A DNA stretch of 64,000 nt, taken from contig CAMWMR010000013.1 of the NCBI GenBank assembly GCA_947175425.1, forward strand, positions 1-64,000, read 5' to 3'. The notes beneath the pieces are model-generated. The model was not told where the DNA came from and searched no databases. It worked only from the letters and a program-made list of their open reading frames with translations. The stretch comes from an uncultured Porphyromonadaceae bacterium. GTDB lineage: Bacteria; Bacteroidota; Bacteroidia; Bacteroidales; Muribaculaceae. Positions 38,311-46,511 of the stretch are shown piece after piece. The translations under genes were made by a program, and so were the position numbers. The first letter of the stretch is position 1. Every line of letters starts with the position of its first letter.

Positions 38311-38341
38311 TTGGATGTGGAGCATAAAATGACTAATTTTG
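38311..38341 (+). promoter_or_regulatory. promoter of glnN
   Basis: TTG at 38311-38313 and TAATTTTG at 38334-38341 are 20 bp apart, a close match to the Bacteroidetes consensus. The initiation site would be about 210 nt before the glnN ATG, giving a long leader. Confidence 0.7.
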
Positions 38342-38408
38342 TGCCTTGAAAAGTAGCACGGAATGTTTTCAATATTCATTTATGCCCTTTGGCTTAAAAA
38401 AAACTCGT

Positions 38409-38520
38409 CGATGCCCGAATTTTGGTCCGGCATCGCAAAAAACTTCCGCTCTCATTCTTCATCCTGCGGCATAAAAATGCCTCTGAATATAACGCCCGCC
38501 GACATGCTTGCCGACGGGCG
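38409..38520 (+). promoter_or_regulatory. structured 5' leader of glnN (three stem-loops)
   Basis: Three hairpins follow in the leader: CGATGCC 38409-38415 with 38429-38435 (7 bp), GGCAT 38468-38472 with 38477-38481 (5 bp, AAAA loop), and CGCCCG 38493-38498 with 38515-38520 plus inner pairs. The last is followed by ATTCTTTTG, like a weak intrinsic terminator, 38 nt before the start codon. It could be an attenuator or a riboswitch expression platform. I do not recognise a known class. Confidence 0.45.
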
Positions 38521-38557
38521 ATTCTTTTGTATATCCAAATCCCAATAGTACAAAATA

Positions 38558-40747
38558 ATGTCTACAAGCTTACGTTTCAAAATGGTTGAAGAGGCTTTCG
38601 ATAGAAAAGCCGTCAATGTAGAAACTCCGGTTGAACGCCCCGAAGATTACTACGGGGAACTCGTTTTCGACCGTCGTAAAATGTTCAAGTATCTTCCGAT
38701 GGATGCCTATGAGGCACTTATCGATGCTATCGAGAACAAAAAGCCTATCAGCCGACAACTTGCCGATGTCGTTGCCGACGGCATGAAAAAATGGGCCATT
38801 GACAACGGTGCCCGACACTATACCCACTGGTTTGCGCCATTGACCGGAGGTACCGCCGAAAAACACGATGCTTTCATTGAACATAACGGTAAAGGCGGAG
38901 TTGTGGAAGAATTTTCCGGAAAACTCCTCGTGCAGCAGGAACCCGATGCTTCAAGTTTTCCCAACGGTGGAATTCGCAACACCTTTGAAGCAAGAGGATA
39001 TTCTGCTTGGGATATATCTTCGCCCGCTTTCATCCTTGACCAAACTCTTTGTATTCCTACCATATTCATATCCTACACGGGTGAATCTCTCGACTATAAG
39101 ACTCCCCTGCTTAAAGCGCTTAACAGCGTTGACAAAGCAGCAACTTCCGTAGCCCGATACTTCGACCCCGAAGTTAAACATGTAACGTCATTTCTTGGCT
39201 GGGAACAGGAATATTTTCTTGTCGATGAATCCTTGTACAGTGCACGCCCCGACCTTGTAATGACAGGGCGTACACTTATGGGACATGAAAGCCCCAAGAA
39301 CCAGCAGCTTGAAGACCACTATTTCGGTTCGATACCGTCGAGGGTTGAAGCTTTTATGCTCGACCTTGAAACACGTTGCCACCGATTGGGAATACCCGTA
39401 AAAACACGTCATAACGAAGTTGCTCCCAATCAGTTTGAATGCGCTCCTATATTCGAGGAAACGAATCTTGCCAACGACCATAACCTCCTTCTTATGTCGG
39501 TTATGGCTGAAACGGCACGCAAGCACAACTTCCGTGTTCTCATGCACGAAAAACCGTTTGCAGGCGTAAACGGCTCGGGCAAGCACAACAACTGGAGTCT
39601 TGGAACCGACCGAGGAGCCATGCTTTTCGCTCCCGGAAAAACTCCCATGGACAATCTTCAGTTCATTACATTCGTGGCCAATGTCATGGCTGCCGCCTAT
39701 CGCCATAATGCTCTTTTAAAAGCATCAATAATGTCGGCAACGAATGCTCACCGCCTCGGCGCAAACGAAGCTCCTCCGGCAATAATTTCCATATTTACAG
39801 GCAGCCAGCTCGCCGGTATTATCGATAACATCAAGAACAGCCAGGGAACCGACCTCTCCGATCTCCGCTCCAAATCACAATATTCCCTCGGACTTGCTCA
39901 GATACCCGAGATTATGCTCGATAATACCGACCGCAACCGAACATCTCCATTTGCATTCACAGGAAACCGATTCGAATTCCGTGCAGTAGGATCGTCGGCA
40001 AACTGTGCTTCTGCAATGATTGTTCTCAATACTGCTGTTGCCGAGCAGCTTAACATGTTCCGTACCAAAGTGGACGCTCGAGTGGAAGCAGGTGAAAAAC
40101 TTGTGGATGCAATTCTCGAAGAAGTTCGCGAACTCCTAAAGTACTCCGAGGCAATACACTTTGACGGAAACGGATACAGCGACGAGTGGAGAGAGGAAGC
40201 CATGCGCCGCGGATTGGATTGTGAGACATCGGCACCCGTAATGTTCGATGCCTATCTCAAGCCTGCTTCAATAAAAATGTTCACCGAAGCAGGAGTTCTG
40301 TCTGAAGTCGAACTCCACGCACGCAACGAAGTGAAGTGGGAAATGTATACTAAAAAAATTCAGATTGAAGCCAGGGTACTTGGCGACCTTGCTCTCAACC
40401 ATATTATTCCCGTTGCAACCCGATACAGAGCCATGCTCATGGACAGTCTCGTGAAGCTTCGCGAATTGTTTGGAGATGAAGCAGCAAAAATGGGCAGCTC
40501 CGATCTGGAGACAATCCGCAAAATATCCTCTCACATGGACTCCATAAAAAAAATGGTAGCCGAAATGGTGGAGGCTCGCAAAAAAGCTAATGCAATTGCC
40601 GGTGAACGTGAAAAAGCCATTGCTTACCAACAGAATGTGGCTCCGGCAATGGAAAATATTCGCCGACATATCGACAAGCTTGAGCTTATGGTCGACAACG
40701 AAATGTGGCCGTTACCCAAATACCGCGAGTTGCTTTTTATTCGTTAA
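38558..40747 (+). CDS. glnN: glutamine synthetase type III
   Basis: 729 residues, the length of GSIII, the form typical of Bacteroidetes (GSI is about 470). It condenses glutamate and ammonia using ATP in the cytoplasm. Recognisable are HWFAPLTGGTAEKHDAF near 88-104, WEQEYFLVDE near 214, the active-site EVAPNQFECAPIFEETN near 287, LMHEKPFAGVNGSGKHNNWS near 328-347 and the ATP/Glu-binding ENRF-equivalent TGNRFEFRAVGSS near 468. The C-terminal 180 residues are helical, as in GSIII. The next gene starts on the base after its stop codon. Confidence 0.95.
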   Translation: MSTSLRFKMVEEAFDRKAVNVETPVERPEDYYGELVFDRRKMFKYLPMDAYEALIDAIENKKPISRQLADVVADGMKKWAIDNGARHYTHWFAPLTGGTAEKHDAFIEHNGKGGVVEEFSGKLLVQQEPDASSFPNGGIRNTFEARGYSAWDISSPAFILDQTLCIPTIFISYTGESLDYKTPLLKALNSVDKAATSVARYFDPEVKHVTSFLGWEQEYFLVDESLYSARPDLVMTGRTLMGHESPKNQQLEDHYFGSIPSRVEAFMLDLETRCHRLGIPVKTRHNEVAPNQFECAPIFEETNLANDHNLLLMSVMAETARKHNFRVLMHEKPFAGVNGSGKHNNWSLGTDRGAMLFAPGKTPMDNLQFITFVANVMAAAYRHNALLKASIMSATNAHRLGANEAPPAIISIFTGSQLAGIIDNIKNSQGTDLSDLRSKSQYSLGLAQIPEIMLDNTDRNRTSPFAFTGNRFEFRAVGSSANCASAMIVLNTAVAEQLNMFRTKVDARVEAGEKLVDAILEEVRELLKYSEAIHFDGNGYSDEWREEAMRRGLDCETSAPVMFDAYLKPASIKMFTEAGVLSEVELHARNEVKWEMYTKKIQIEARVLGDLALNHIIPVATRYRAMLMDSLVKLRELFGDEAAKMGSSDLETIRKISSHMDSIKKMVAEMVEARKKANAIAGEREKAIAYQQNVAPAMENIRRHIDKLELMVDNEMWPLPKYRELLFIR

Positions 40748-42637
40748 ATGGAACAGCTTAAACATGAATGCGGCGTAGCTGTTATAAGGCTGCGCCGCCC
40801 CTTGCAATATTTCAAGGAAAAGTACGGAAGCTATACCTATGCGCTCGACCGGCTCTATCTTCTCATGGAGAAACAGCATAACCGAGGACAGGAAGCCGCC
40901 GGCATAGGTGTTGTAAAACTTAACAGCTCGCCCGGTAGCGAATATGTTTTCCGTGAACGTGCGCTCGGAAGCGGTGCGATTGATGAGATTTTCGCTTCGA
41001 TAGGCGCTCGTGTTCCTGCCGATGTAAACACTTTGCCGCCCGAAACCGTCGAGAAACAGATTCCTTTCATCGGAGAGTTCTACATGGGGCATCTGCGCTA
41101 CAGCACAACAGGGCGCAGCGGCTTGGAATACACCCATCCGTTCCTGCGGAGAAACAATTGGCGGTCGAGAGCGTTGATGTTATGCGGTAATTTCAACATG
41201 ACAAACGTGGACGCTATTTTCCAACAGATACTGTCTACCGGCCAGCATCCCCGTATATACAGCGACACTGTGCTCCTTCTTGAACAGACCGGCAACGCTC
41301 TCGACAAGGAGAACCACCGGATATACCGAAAATACCGCGATACCCTTTCCGACCCGGAACTTGCGCAAAAAATTGAAAGCGAAATCGATTTTTCCAACGT
41401 TCTTTCCACAGTATCTCCTGCCTGGGACGGAGGCTACACAATCTGCGGAACAAGCGGATCGGGCTCGTCGTTTGTATTACGCGACCCCAAGGGTATCCGT
41501 CCTGCATTTTACTACATTGACGATGAAATTATTGTAGCTGCTTCGGAACGTCCCGTTATTCAAACGGTTTTCAATCTCCGCCATGAGCAAGTGAAAGAGC
41601 TGCAGCCGGGCTGTGCAATACTTATCGACCGGGATGGTTCTGTAGATGTAAAACGTATTCTTCCCGAGTCGGACAACCAACGCTGCTCATTCGAACGCGT
41701 TTACTTCTCCCGAGGCAGTGATGTGGATATTTATCGCGAACGCAAGAAGTTAGGCTCCAACATAGTTCCCGAACTTCTGGACATGATTGGACGCAAACTC
41801 GATACAACCGTTTTTTCTTTCATCCCTAATACAGCCGAGATTGCTTTTATGGGTATGACCGAGGAACTGACTCACTTGCTCGACAAACGAAGGAAAAAAG
41901 ATATTTGGGAACTGTCGCAGAAAGGAGAATTGACCGAAGACAAACTTGAGGCAATCCTCAAACGAAAAGTCAGGACTGAAAAAGTTGCAATAAAGGATAT
42001 TAAACTTCGTACTTTTATTGCAGAAGGCTCTTCTCGAAACGACTTGGCTACTCATGTCTACGATATAACCTACGGCAGTATTGTTCCCGGGGTGGATACA
42101 CTTGTAATTATCGACGACAGTATTGTGCGCGGCACTACTCTACGCCAATCTATTCTCCGTATCCTGGATCGTCTGCAACCCGTCAGAATAATCATTGTAT
42201 CTTCTTCGCCACAAGTACGTTATCCCGATTATTACGGCATTGACATGCCGCATCTCGAAGAACTTGCCGCTTTCCGTGCCGCAGTCTCGCTCCTATACAA
42301 GCACAATAAAGAACATGTTCTGAAGGAAGTATACGAACAGTGCCTTGAGCTGGCCGAAACAGGCAAAGACTGTACTGTAAATGCCGTGAAACAGATTTAC
42401 AAATGTTTCACAGCACGGGAAATTTCCGAGGAAATGGCATGCATGCTCACACCTCCCGAGATTAATGCAAAGGTTGATTTGCTGTTCCAATCTATTGAGG
42501 GACTACATGACGCCGTCCCCGATTGTCCCGGCGACTGGTATTTCTCCGGCAACTACCCCACTCCGGGTGGAAACCATTTGGTTAATAAAGCGTTTATCAA
42601 TTACTATAATTCACGTATCAACAATAATAATGCTTGA
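40748..42637 (+). CDS. amidophosphoribosyltransferase-like protein, long PurF type
   Basis: 629 residues against about 470-505 for standard PurF. The N-terminal glutaminase begins MEQLKHECGVAV, so catalytic Cys8 needs removal of a 7-residue propeptide. QHNRGQEAAGIG and LRYSTTGRSG follow. A phosphoribosyltransferase domain has the PRPP loop VIIDDSIVRGTT near 455 and YGIDMP near 495. The first step of purine synthesis (glutamine + PRPP) is the expected reaction. About 100 extra residues sit between the domains and at the C-terminus. It directly abuts glnN, whose product is its substrate. It may be a PurF paralogue rather than the main enzyme. Confidence 0.85.
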   Translation: MEQLKHECGVAVIRLRRPLQYFKEKYGSYTYALDRLYLLMEKQHNRGQEAAGIGVVKLNSSPGSEYVFRERALGSGAIDEIFASIGARVPADVNTLPPETVEKQIPFIGEFYMGHLRYSTTGRSGLEYTHPFLRRNNWRSRALMLCGNFNMTNVDAIFQQILSTGQHPRIYSDTVLLLEQTGNALDKENHRIYRKYRDTLSDPELAQKIESEIDFSNVLSTVSPAWDGGYTICGTSGSGSSFVLRDPKGIRPAFYYIDDEIIVAASERPVIQTVFNLRHEQVKELQPGCAILIDRDGSVDVKRILPESDNQRCSFERVYFSRGSDVDIYRERKKLGSNIVPELLDMIGRKLDTTVFSFIPNTAEIAFMGMTEELTHLLDKRRKKDIWELSQKGELTEDKLEAILKRKVRTEKVAIKDIKLRTFIAEGSSRNDLATHVYDITYGSIVPGVDTLVIIDDSIVRGTTLRQSILRILDRLQPVRIIIVSSSPQVRYPDYYGIDMPHLEELAAFRAAVSLLYKHNKEHVLKEVYEQCLELAETGKDCTVNAVKQIYKCFTAREISEEMACMLTPPEINAKVDLLFQSIEGLHDAVPDCPGDWYFSGNYPTPGGNHLVNKAFINYYNSRINNNNA

Positions 42638-42641
42638 TAAT

Positions 42642-43094
42642 ATGAAAAATTCAGTATTTGCAGCGATTGCTGTCCTGGCGCTGGCTTCATGTGCCACAAC
42701 AGGTAAAGACGCCATAGAGCAACCCGAAAGTTCTGCTTCCGGTGTACTTGGCCAATGGTCTATCGAAAGCATCAACGTTAACGATACAACCATAATTGTT
42801 CCCAAGGAAATAAGTCCCGACGAACCACGCACAATATCATTCGAAGCCGACAGCTCATTCAATATCCAGACAAATTGCAATCTCATGGGTGGTCAGTATG
42901 TTGTCAATGCCGATTCAATTACCATGAGCAATATGTTCTCAACTCGGATGATGTGCCCCGATATGAGCGTTGAAGAAAGCCTTTCGGTTATACTTCCTCA
43001 AGTAAATACTTACTCAGTCGCCAACGACTCCACAATACTGCTCAATACCAACAATGCGAACCAATATGTAACCCTTCGCAAACTCGCCGAATAA
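42642..43094 (+). CDS. META-domain (HslJ-like) lipoprotein
   Basis: 150 residues from the ATG at 42642, with a lipoprotein signal peptide ending ALASC (lipobox, Cys17). The mature domain contains LGQWSIESINVNDTTI, ISFEADSSFNIQTNCNLMGGQYVVNADSITM and MMCPDMSVEESLSVILP, the ordered signatures of META/HslJ domains (G.W.. ... G..GCN...G.Y ... T.M.C). E. coli HslJ is linked to novobiocin resistance and heat shock; here a general outer-membrane role is likely. Its start is 4 nt after the purF-like stop, so it may be co-transcribed with glnN and the purF-like gene, although the functional link is unclear. Confidence 0.8.
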   Translation: MKNSVFAAIAVLALASCATTGKDAIEQPESSASGVLGQWSIESINVNDTTIIVPKEISPDEPRTISFEADSSFNIQTNCNLMGGQYVVNADSITMSNMFSTRMMCPDMSVEESLSVILPQVNTYSVANDSTILLNTNNANQYVTLRKLAE

Positions 43095-43121
43095 AGTAGT
43101 ATTAGACCTTATTTATAAAGC

Positions 43122-43167
43122 AACTGCGTCCTCAACGATTATATATCGTTGAGGACGCAGTTTTGTT
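43122..43167. terminator. bidirectional terminator, perfect 18-bp stem
   Basis: 43122-43139 pairs perfectly with 43145-43162 around a 5-nt loop and is followed by TTGTT on the plus strand; the minus side continues GCTTTATAAAT. It lies between the convergent lipoprotein gene (ends 43094) and the DUF1015 gene (ends 43184) and can serve both. Confidence 0.8.
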
Positions 43168-43183
43168 AGAATGTGAAGAGAGC

Positions 43184-44428
43184 TTATTCAAGCGAGTGAA
43201 TAACAAGGCCGGAGCGGAGTTTAGGCTCGAACCAAGTTGTTTTGGGAGGCATAATGTTGCCGGTGTCGGCAATGTTCATAAGCTGTTCCATGCTTACGGG
43301 ATACAACGCAAGCGCAAAAGCCATTTCGCCGGAATCCACTCGGCGCTTGAGCTCTCCAAGTCCGCGAATACCGCCAACAAAGTCGATACGCTTGTCGGAG
43401 CGAAGGTCGGTAATGCCGATTATATCGCGAAGGATAAGGTCGGACGATATGGTGACATCGAGGACTCCGATTGGATCTTTGTCATCGTAAGTACCTTCTC
43501 GGGCTATGAGTGAGTACCAGTTTCCTCCCAGGTACAAAGCGAAGTTATGAAGATCTGCCGGAGCATATATTTCGGTTCCTTTAAGCTCTACGACAAAGTC
43601 TTTCTCCAGCCGTTTCAAAAACTCATCGGATGATAGTCCGTTCAGGTCTTTGACAACACGATTATAGTCGATAATATTCAGATGCGACGCGGGAAATGCC
43701 ACAGCAAGGAAGTAGTTGTACTCCTCATCGCCTTTGTGAGCGGGGTTGGCGAGAGCCTTTTCATTGCCAACGAGAGCGGCGGCCGCGCTTCGGTGGTGTC
43801 CATCGGCAATATAGAGATATGGAATTTTGTCGAATTCGGCAGTTATGGCGGCAATTGTATCATTGTCGTCAATAACCCAGAAATGATGTCCGAAACCGTC
43901 AGGAGCCACGAAATCGTATTCGGGTTCACCGGCAGTAACCTTGCGGATTATTTCTTCCAAAGGTTCATTATCGGGGAAGGCGAAGAAAACGGGTTCGATG
44001 TTGGCATTGTTAATGCGCACATGCTTCATTCGGTCCTCCTCTTTGTCGCGACGTGTAAGCTCGTGCTTTTTTATTCGTCCTTCCATGTAATCGGCTACAT
44101 TTGCCGCCACTACAATTCCGTACTGGGTGCGTCCGTTCATAGTTTGGGCATAAATGTAGTAATGCTCCTTATTATCCTGAACAAGCCAACCGTTTGTCTG
44201 AAAAGCCTTGAAATTTTCCACGGCTTTTTTATATACGTCGGGATGGTGTTCATCGGTTCCGGGAGCAAAATCGATTTCGGGTTTGATGATATGGTATAAC
44301 GATTTCTCGTTACCTTCGGCTTCGGCGCGTGCTTCTTCGCTGTTCAGGACATCGTAGGGGCGAGATGCTACTTGCGTAACCATCTGCTTTGGCGGACGTA
44401 TGCCGCGAAAAGGTTTTACTTTAGCCAT
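43184..44428 (-). CDS. DUF1015 family protein
   Basis: 414 residues. The N-terminal VKPFRGIRPPKQMVTQVASRPYDVL and the central LYIADGHHRSAAA motif (about 212-224) are diagnostic for DUF1015, a large and widespread cytosolic family of unknown biochemistry. The DGHHR motif looks like a catalytic or phosphate-binding site; some members are linked to a serine-utilising kinase (SerK), but that assignment cannot be transferred from sequence alone. It is the last gene before the bidirectional terminator, 45 nt after purA on the same strand. Confidence 0.85.
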   Translation of the reverse strand: MAKVKPFRGIRPPKQMVTQVASRPYDVLNSEEARAEAEGNEKSLYHIIKPEIDFAPGTDEHHPDVYKKAVENFKAFQTNGWLVQDNKEHYYIYAQTMNGRTQYGIVVAANVADYMEGRIKKHELTRRDKEEDRMKHVRINNANIEPVFFAFPDNEPLEEIIRKVTAGEPEYDFVAPDGFGHHFWVIDDNDTIAAITAEFDKIPYLYIADGHHRSAAAALVGNEKALANPAHKGDEEYNYFLAVAFPASHLNIIDYNRVVKDLNGLSSDEFLKRLEKDFVVELKGTEIYAPADLHNFALYLGGNWYSLIAREGTYDDKDPIGVLDVTISSDLILRDIIGITDLRSDKRIDFVGGIRGLGELKRRVDSGEMAFALALYPVSMEQLMNIADTGNIMPPKTTWFEPKLRSGLVIHSLE

Positions 44429-44473
44429 TTTGAGTTTTTCAGATTAGGGTTAGTACAGATTTTGGGTATGGTG

Positions 44474-45772
44474 TTATCGTATAATTGTTTCGGTGCGGTC
44501 CGGACCTACCGATATAATACTAACGGGTACTCCGACCTCTTGTTCTATGAATTTCACATAATCGCGGAAAGTCTGAGGGAGATTCTCTTCCTCGCGAATA
44601 TTATTGAGCGGTGTCATCCAGCCGTCGAATGTTTCATATAGCGGTTCTGCAATACCGGCGCCTTCGGCATTTTCACCAATTGAGAAGGGAAAATCGCGTG
44701 TAACAGTTCCGTCGGGCATGCGATAGGCTGTGCATACTTTGATTTTTTCAAAGCCGTCGAGCACATCGCTTTTCATCATTATAAGATTTGTGGCTCCGTT
44801 AATCATTACCGCATATCGCAAAGCAACAAGGTCCAGCCATCCGCAACGGCGTTCGCGTCCTGTCACAGCGCCGTATTCGTGGCCTATGCGACGTATTTCA
44901 GCGCCTGTTTCATCGAACAGTTCGGTGGGGAACGGGCCACTGCCTACGCGTGTACAGTATGCTTTGAAAATACCGTATACTTTTCCAATTCGGCCGGGAG
45001 CTATTCCAAGACCGGTACATGCTCCGGCGGCAACGGTATTGCTTGAAGTTACATAAGGATACGAGCCGAAATCCACATCAAGCATTGTACCCTGCGCACC
45101 TTCGCACAGTACACTGCGGTTTTCGTCCATAGCCTTGTTTATGTAATGTTCGGAGTCGACAAGCGAGAATGTTCGCAGATATTCTACAGCATTCATCCAG
45201 TCTTGTTCGGCTTTTGCAAAATCGGCGTTTCCTTCAGCAGGCATGCCGGCTGCACGGAGCATATCCATGTGAGCGTTGCGAATACGTGCATAGCGATCGG
45301 CGAAATCGTCGGCTACAGTATCTCCAACTCGCAAACCACGACGAGATACTTTATCGGTATATGTCGGGCCAATGCCTTTTCCCGTAGTTCCTATTTTTGA
45401 TGCTCCTTTTGCTTTTTCATTAGCGGCATCAAGCAAACGGTGACTCGGAAGAATGAGGTGCGCTTTTTTCGAGATTCGAAGAATTGAATGGAGGTCGATA
45501 CCTTCGTTTTCAAGAGCCTGTGCTTCATCGCGGAAGAGCACAGGATCAAGAACAACGCCATTGCCTATTACATCGGTTACTGAACCTGAGGCAAATATGC
45601 CCGAGGGAATCGAACGCAGCACATGTTTACGTCCATCGAATTCAAGGGTATGACCGGCATTGGGGCCACCCTGGAAACGTGCTACAATATCGTAGCCGGG
45701 CGCGAGCACGTCTACAATTTTACCTTTGCCTTCGTCGCCCCACTGGAGACCTAAAAGAATATCGGCTTTCAT
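44474..45772 (-). CDS. purA: adenylosuccinate synthetase
   Basis: 432 residues, standard length. The phosphate-binding loop GLQWGDEGKGKIVD lies at 8-21, with QGGPNAGHT near 34-42, GTTGKGIGPTYTDK near 128-141, EGAQGTMLDVDFGSYPYVT near 222-240, and VTGRERRCGWLDL near 300-312. It converts IMP and aspartate to adenylosuccinate with GTP. Its start codon overlaps the stop of the upstream Fur-family gene (ATGA, 4 bp), so the two are translationally coupled. It lies near other purine/glutamine genes on the opposite strand (purF-like, glnN). Confidence 0.96.
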   Translation of the reverse strand: MKADILLGLQWGDEGKGKIVDVLAPGYDIVARFQGGPNAGHTLEFDGRKHVLRSIPSGIFASGSVTDVIGNGVVLDPVLFRDEAQALENEGIDLHSILRISKKAHLILPSHRLLDAANEKAKGASKIGTTGKGIGPTYTDKVSRRGLRVGDTVADDFADRYARIRNAHMDMLRAAGMPAEGNADFAKAEQDWMNAVEYLRTFSLVDSEHYINKAMDENRSVLCEGAQGTMLDVDFGSYPYVTSSNTVAAGACTGLGIAPGRIGKVYGIFKAYCTRVGSGPFPTELFDETGAEIRRIGHEYGAVTGRERRCGWLDLVALRYAVMINGATNLIMMKSDVLDGFEKIKVCTAYRMPDGTVTRDFPFSIGENAEGAGIAEPLYETFDGWMTPLNNIREEENLPQTFRDYVKFIEQEVGVPVSIISVGPDRTETIIR

Positions 45773-46275
45773 TGTTTTTTGCTTGGATAAGATATTGGTT
45801 TGGTAATTTTTTTAGTTTTTGCTTCGCTTTTAGCCTTGCGAGTACATGCTGCGCACATGCCTACCACCGTCAAAGAGAAATAAGCCGGAGAAAATGCCCG
45901 GAACTTCCGTTCGGAGAGCATGGCTTCGAGTTGCGGGTCGCGTACCTCCTTGATTTTTCCACAGGAAGAACAAACCAGATGAAGATGCGAAGATAACATG
46001 AACTCGTATCGCGTTGCTCCGTCGTTGAAACGGTGAGGCTGAATAAGTCCGCAATCAGCCAAAAGCTGAAGTGTGCTGTAAACTGTTGCAGTCGCCACAC
46101 GCTTTCCCGAATTTTCAAGGAGGCGACACAACTCTTCTGCCGAGAAATGTCCGCTGCATGTTTCGGCACATTCCAGCACCATAAAACGTTCGGGAGTATG
46201 CCGACGCCCGGTGCGGTGCAGATATTCTGAAAAAATCTGCGAGCTGCTGCGGGTCTTTATATTTTCGGCTGTCAT
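45769..46275 (-). CDS. Fur-family transcriptional regulator
   Basis: 168 residues from the ATG at 46275; the frame extends to 46362 but the extra residues are poor. The winged-helix DNA-binding part includes YLHRTGRRHTPERFMVLECAETCSGHFSAEEL and KRVATATVYSTLQLLADCGLI, the recognition helix. The dimer/metal part has HLHLVCSSCGKIKEV and VVGMCAACTRKAK, two CxxC pairs that bind structural zinc. Whether it senses iron, peroxide or zinc is undecided. It is translationally coupled to purA. A minus-strand TATTTTTG (46304-46311) is a plausible -7 box. Confidence 0.88.
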   Translation of the reverse strand: MTAENIKTRSSSQIFSEYLHRTGRRHTPERFMVLECAETCSGHFSAEELCRLLENSGKRVATATVYSTLQLLADCGLIQPHRFNDGATRYEFMLSSHLHLVCSSCGKIKEVRDPQLEAMLSERKFRAFSPAYFSLTVVGMCAACTRKAKSEAKTKKITKPISYPSKKQ

Positions 46276-46434
46276 GAATACGGTCGATAACACGAATGTT
46301 TTGCAAAAATACAAAAAAACTTCAACCCCCGGTAAAAAACTTTCAAAAAAACCGCGAGTCATGTCGGAATACAGGCATTTTTGTGTTCTCGGGTAATTAT
46401 TAACAAACGTTATTGAAAATAATTGACGGTTTTG

Positions 46435-46466
46435 TTGTCGTCTCTAAATATATTTCGCTAAATTTG
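46435..46466 (+). promoter_or_regulatory. promoter of the receiver/PPDK operon
   Basis: TTG at 46435-46437 and TAAATTTG at 46459-46466 are 21 bp apart and 45 nt upstream of the ATG. It would drive the co-directional genes from 46,512 onward. Confidence 0.65.
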
Positions 46467-46511
46467 CTCATTATTATCTGACAACTGTTACTTATCGAGC
46501 CATATTAAAGC

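Noticed and set aside
38363-38548. 61-residue plus-strand frame in the glnN leader
   Set aside because: It overlaps the three hairpins and has no recognisable features; it is more likely non-coding leader, though a leader peptide cannot be fully excluded.
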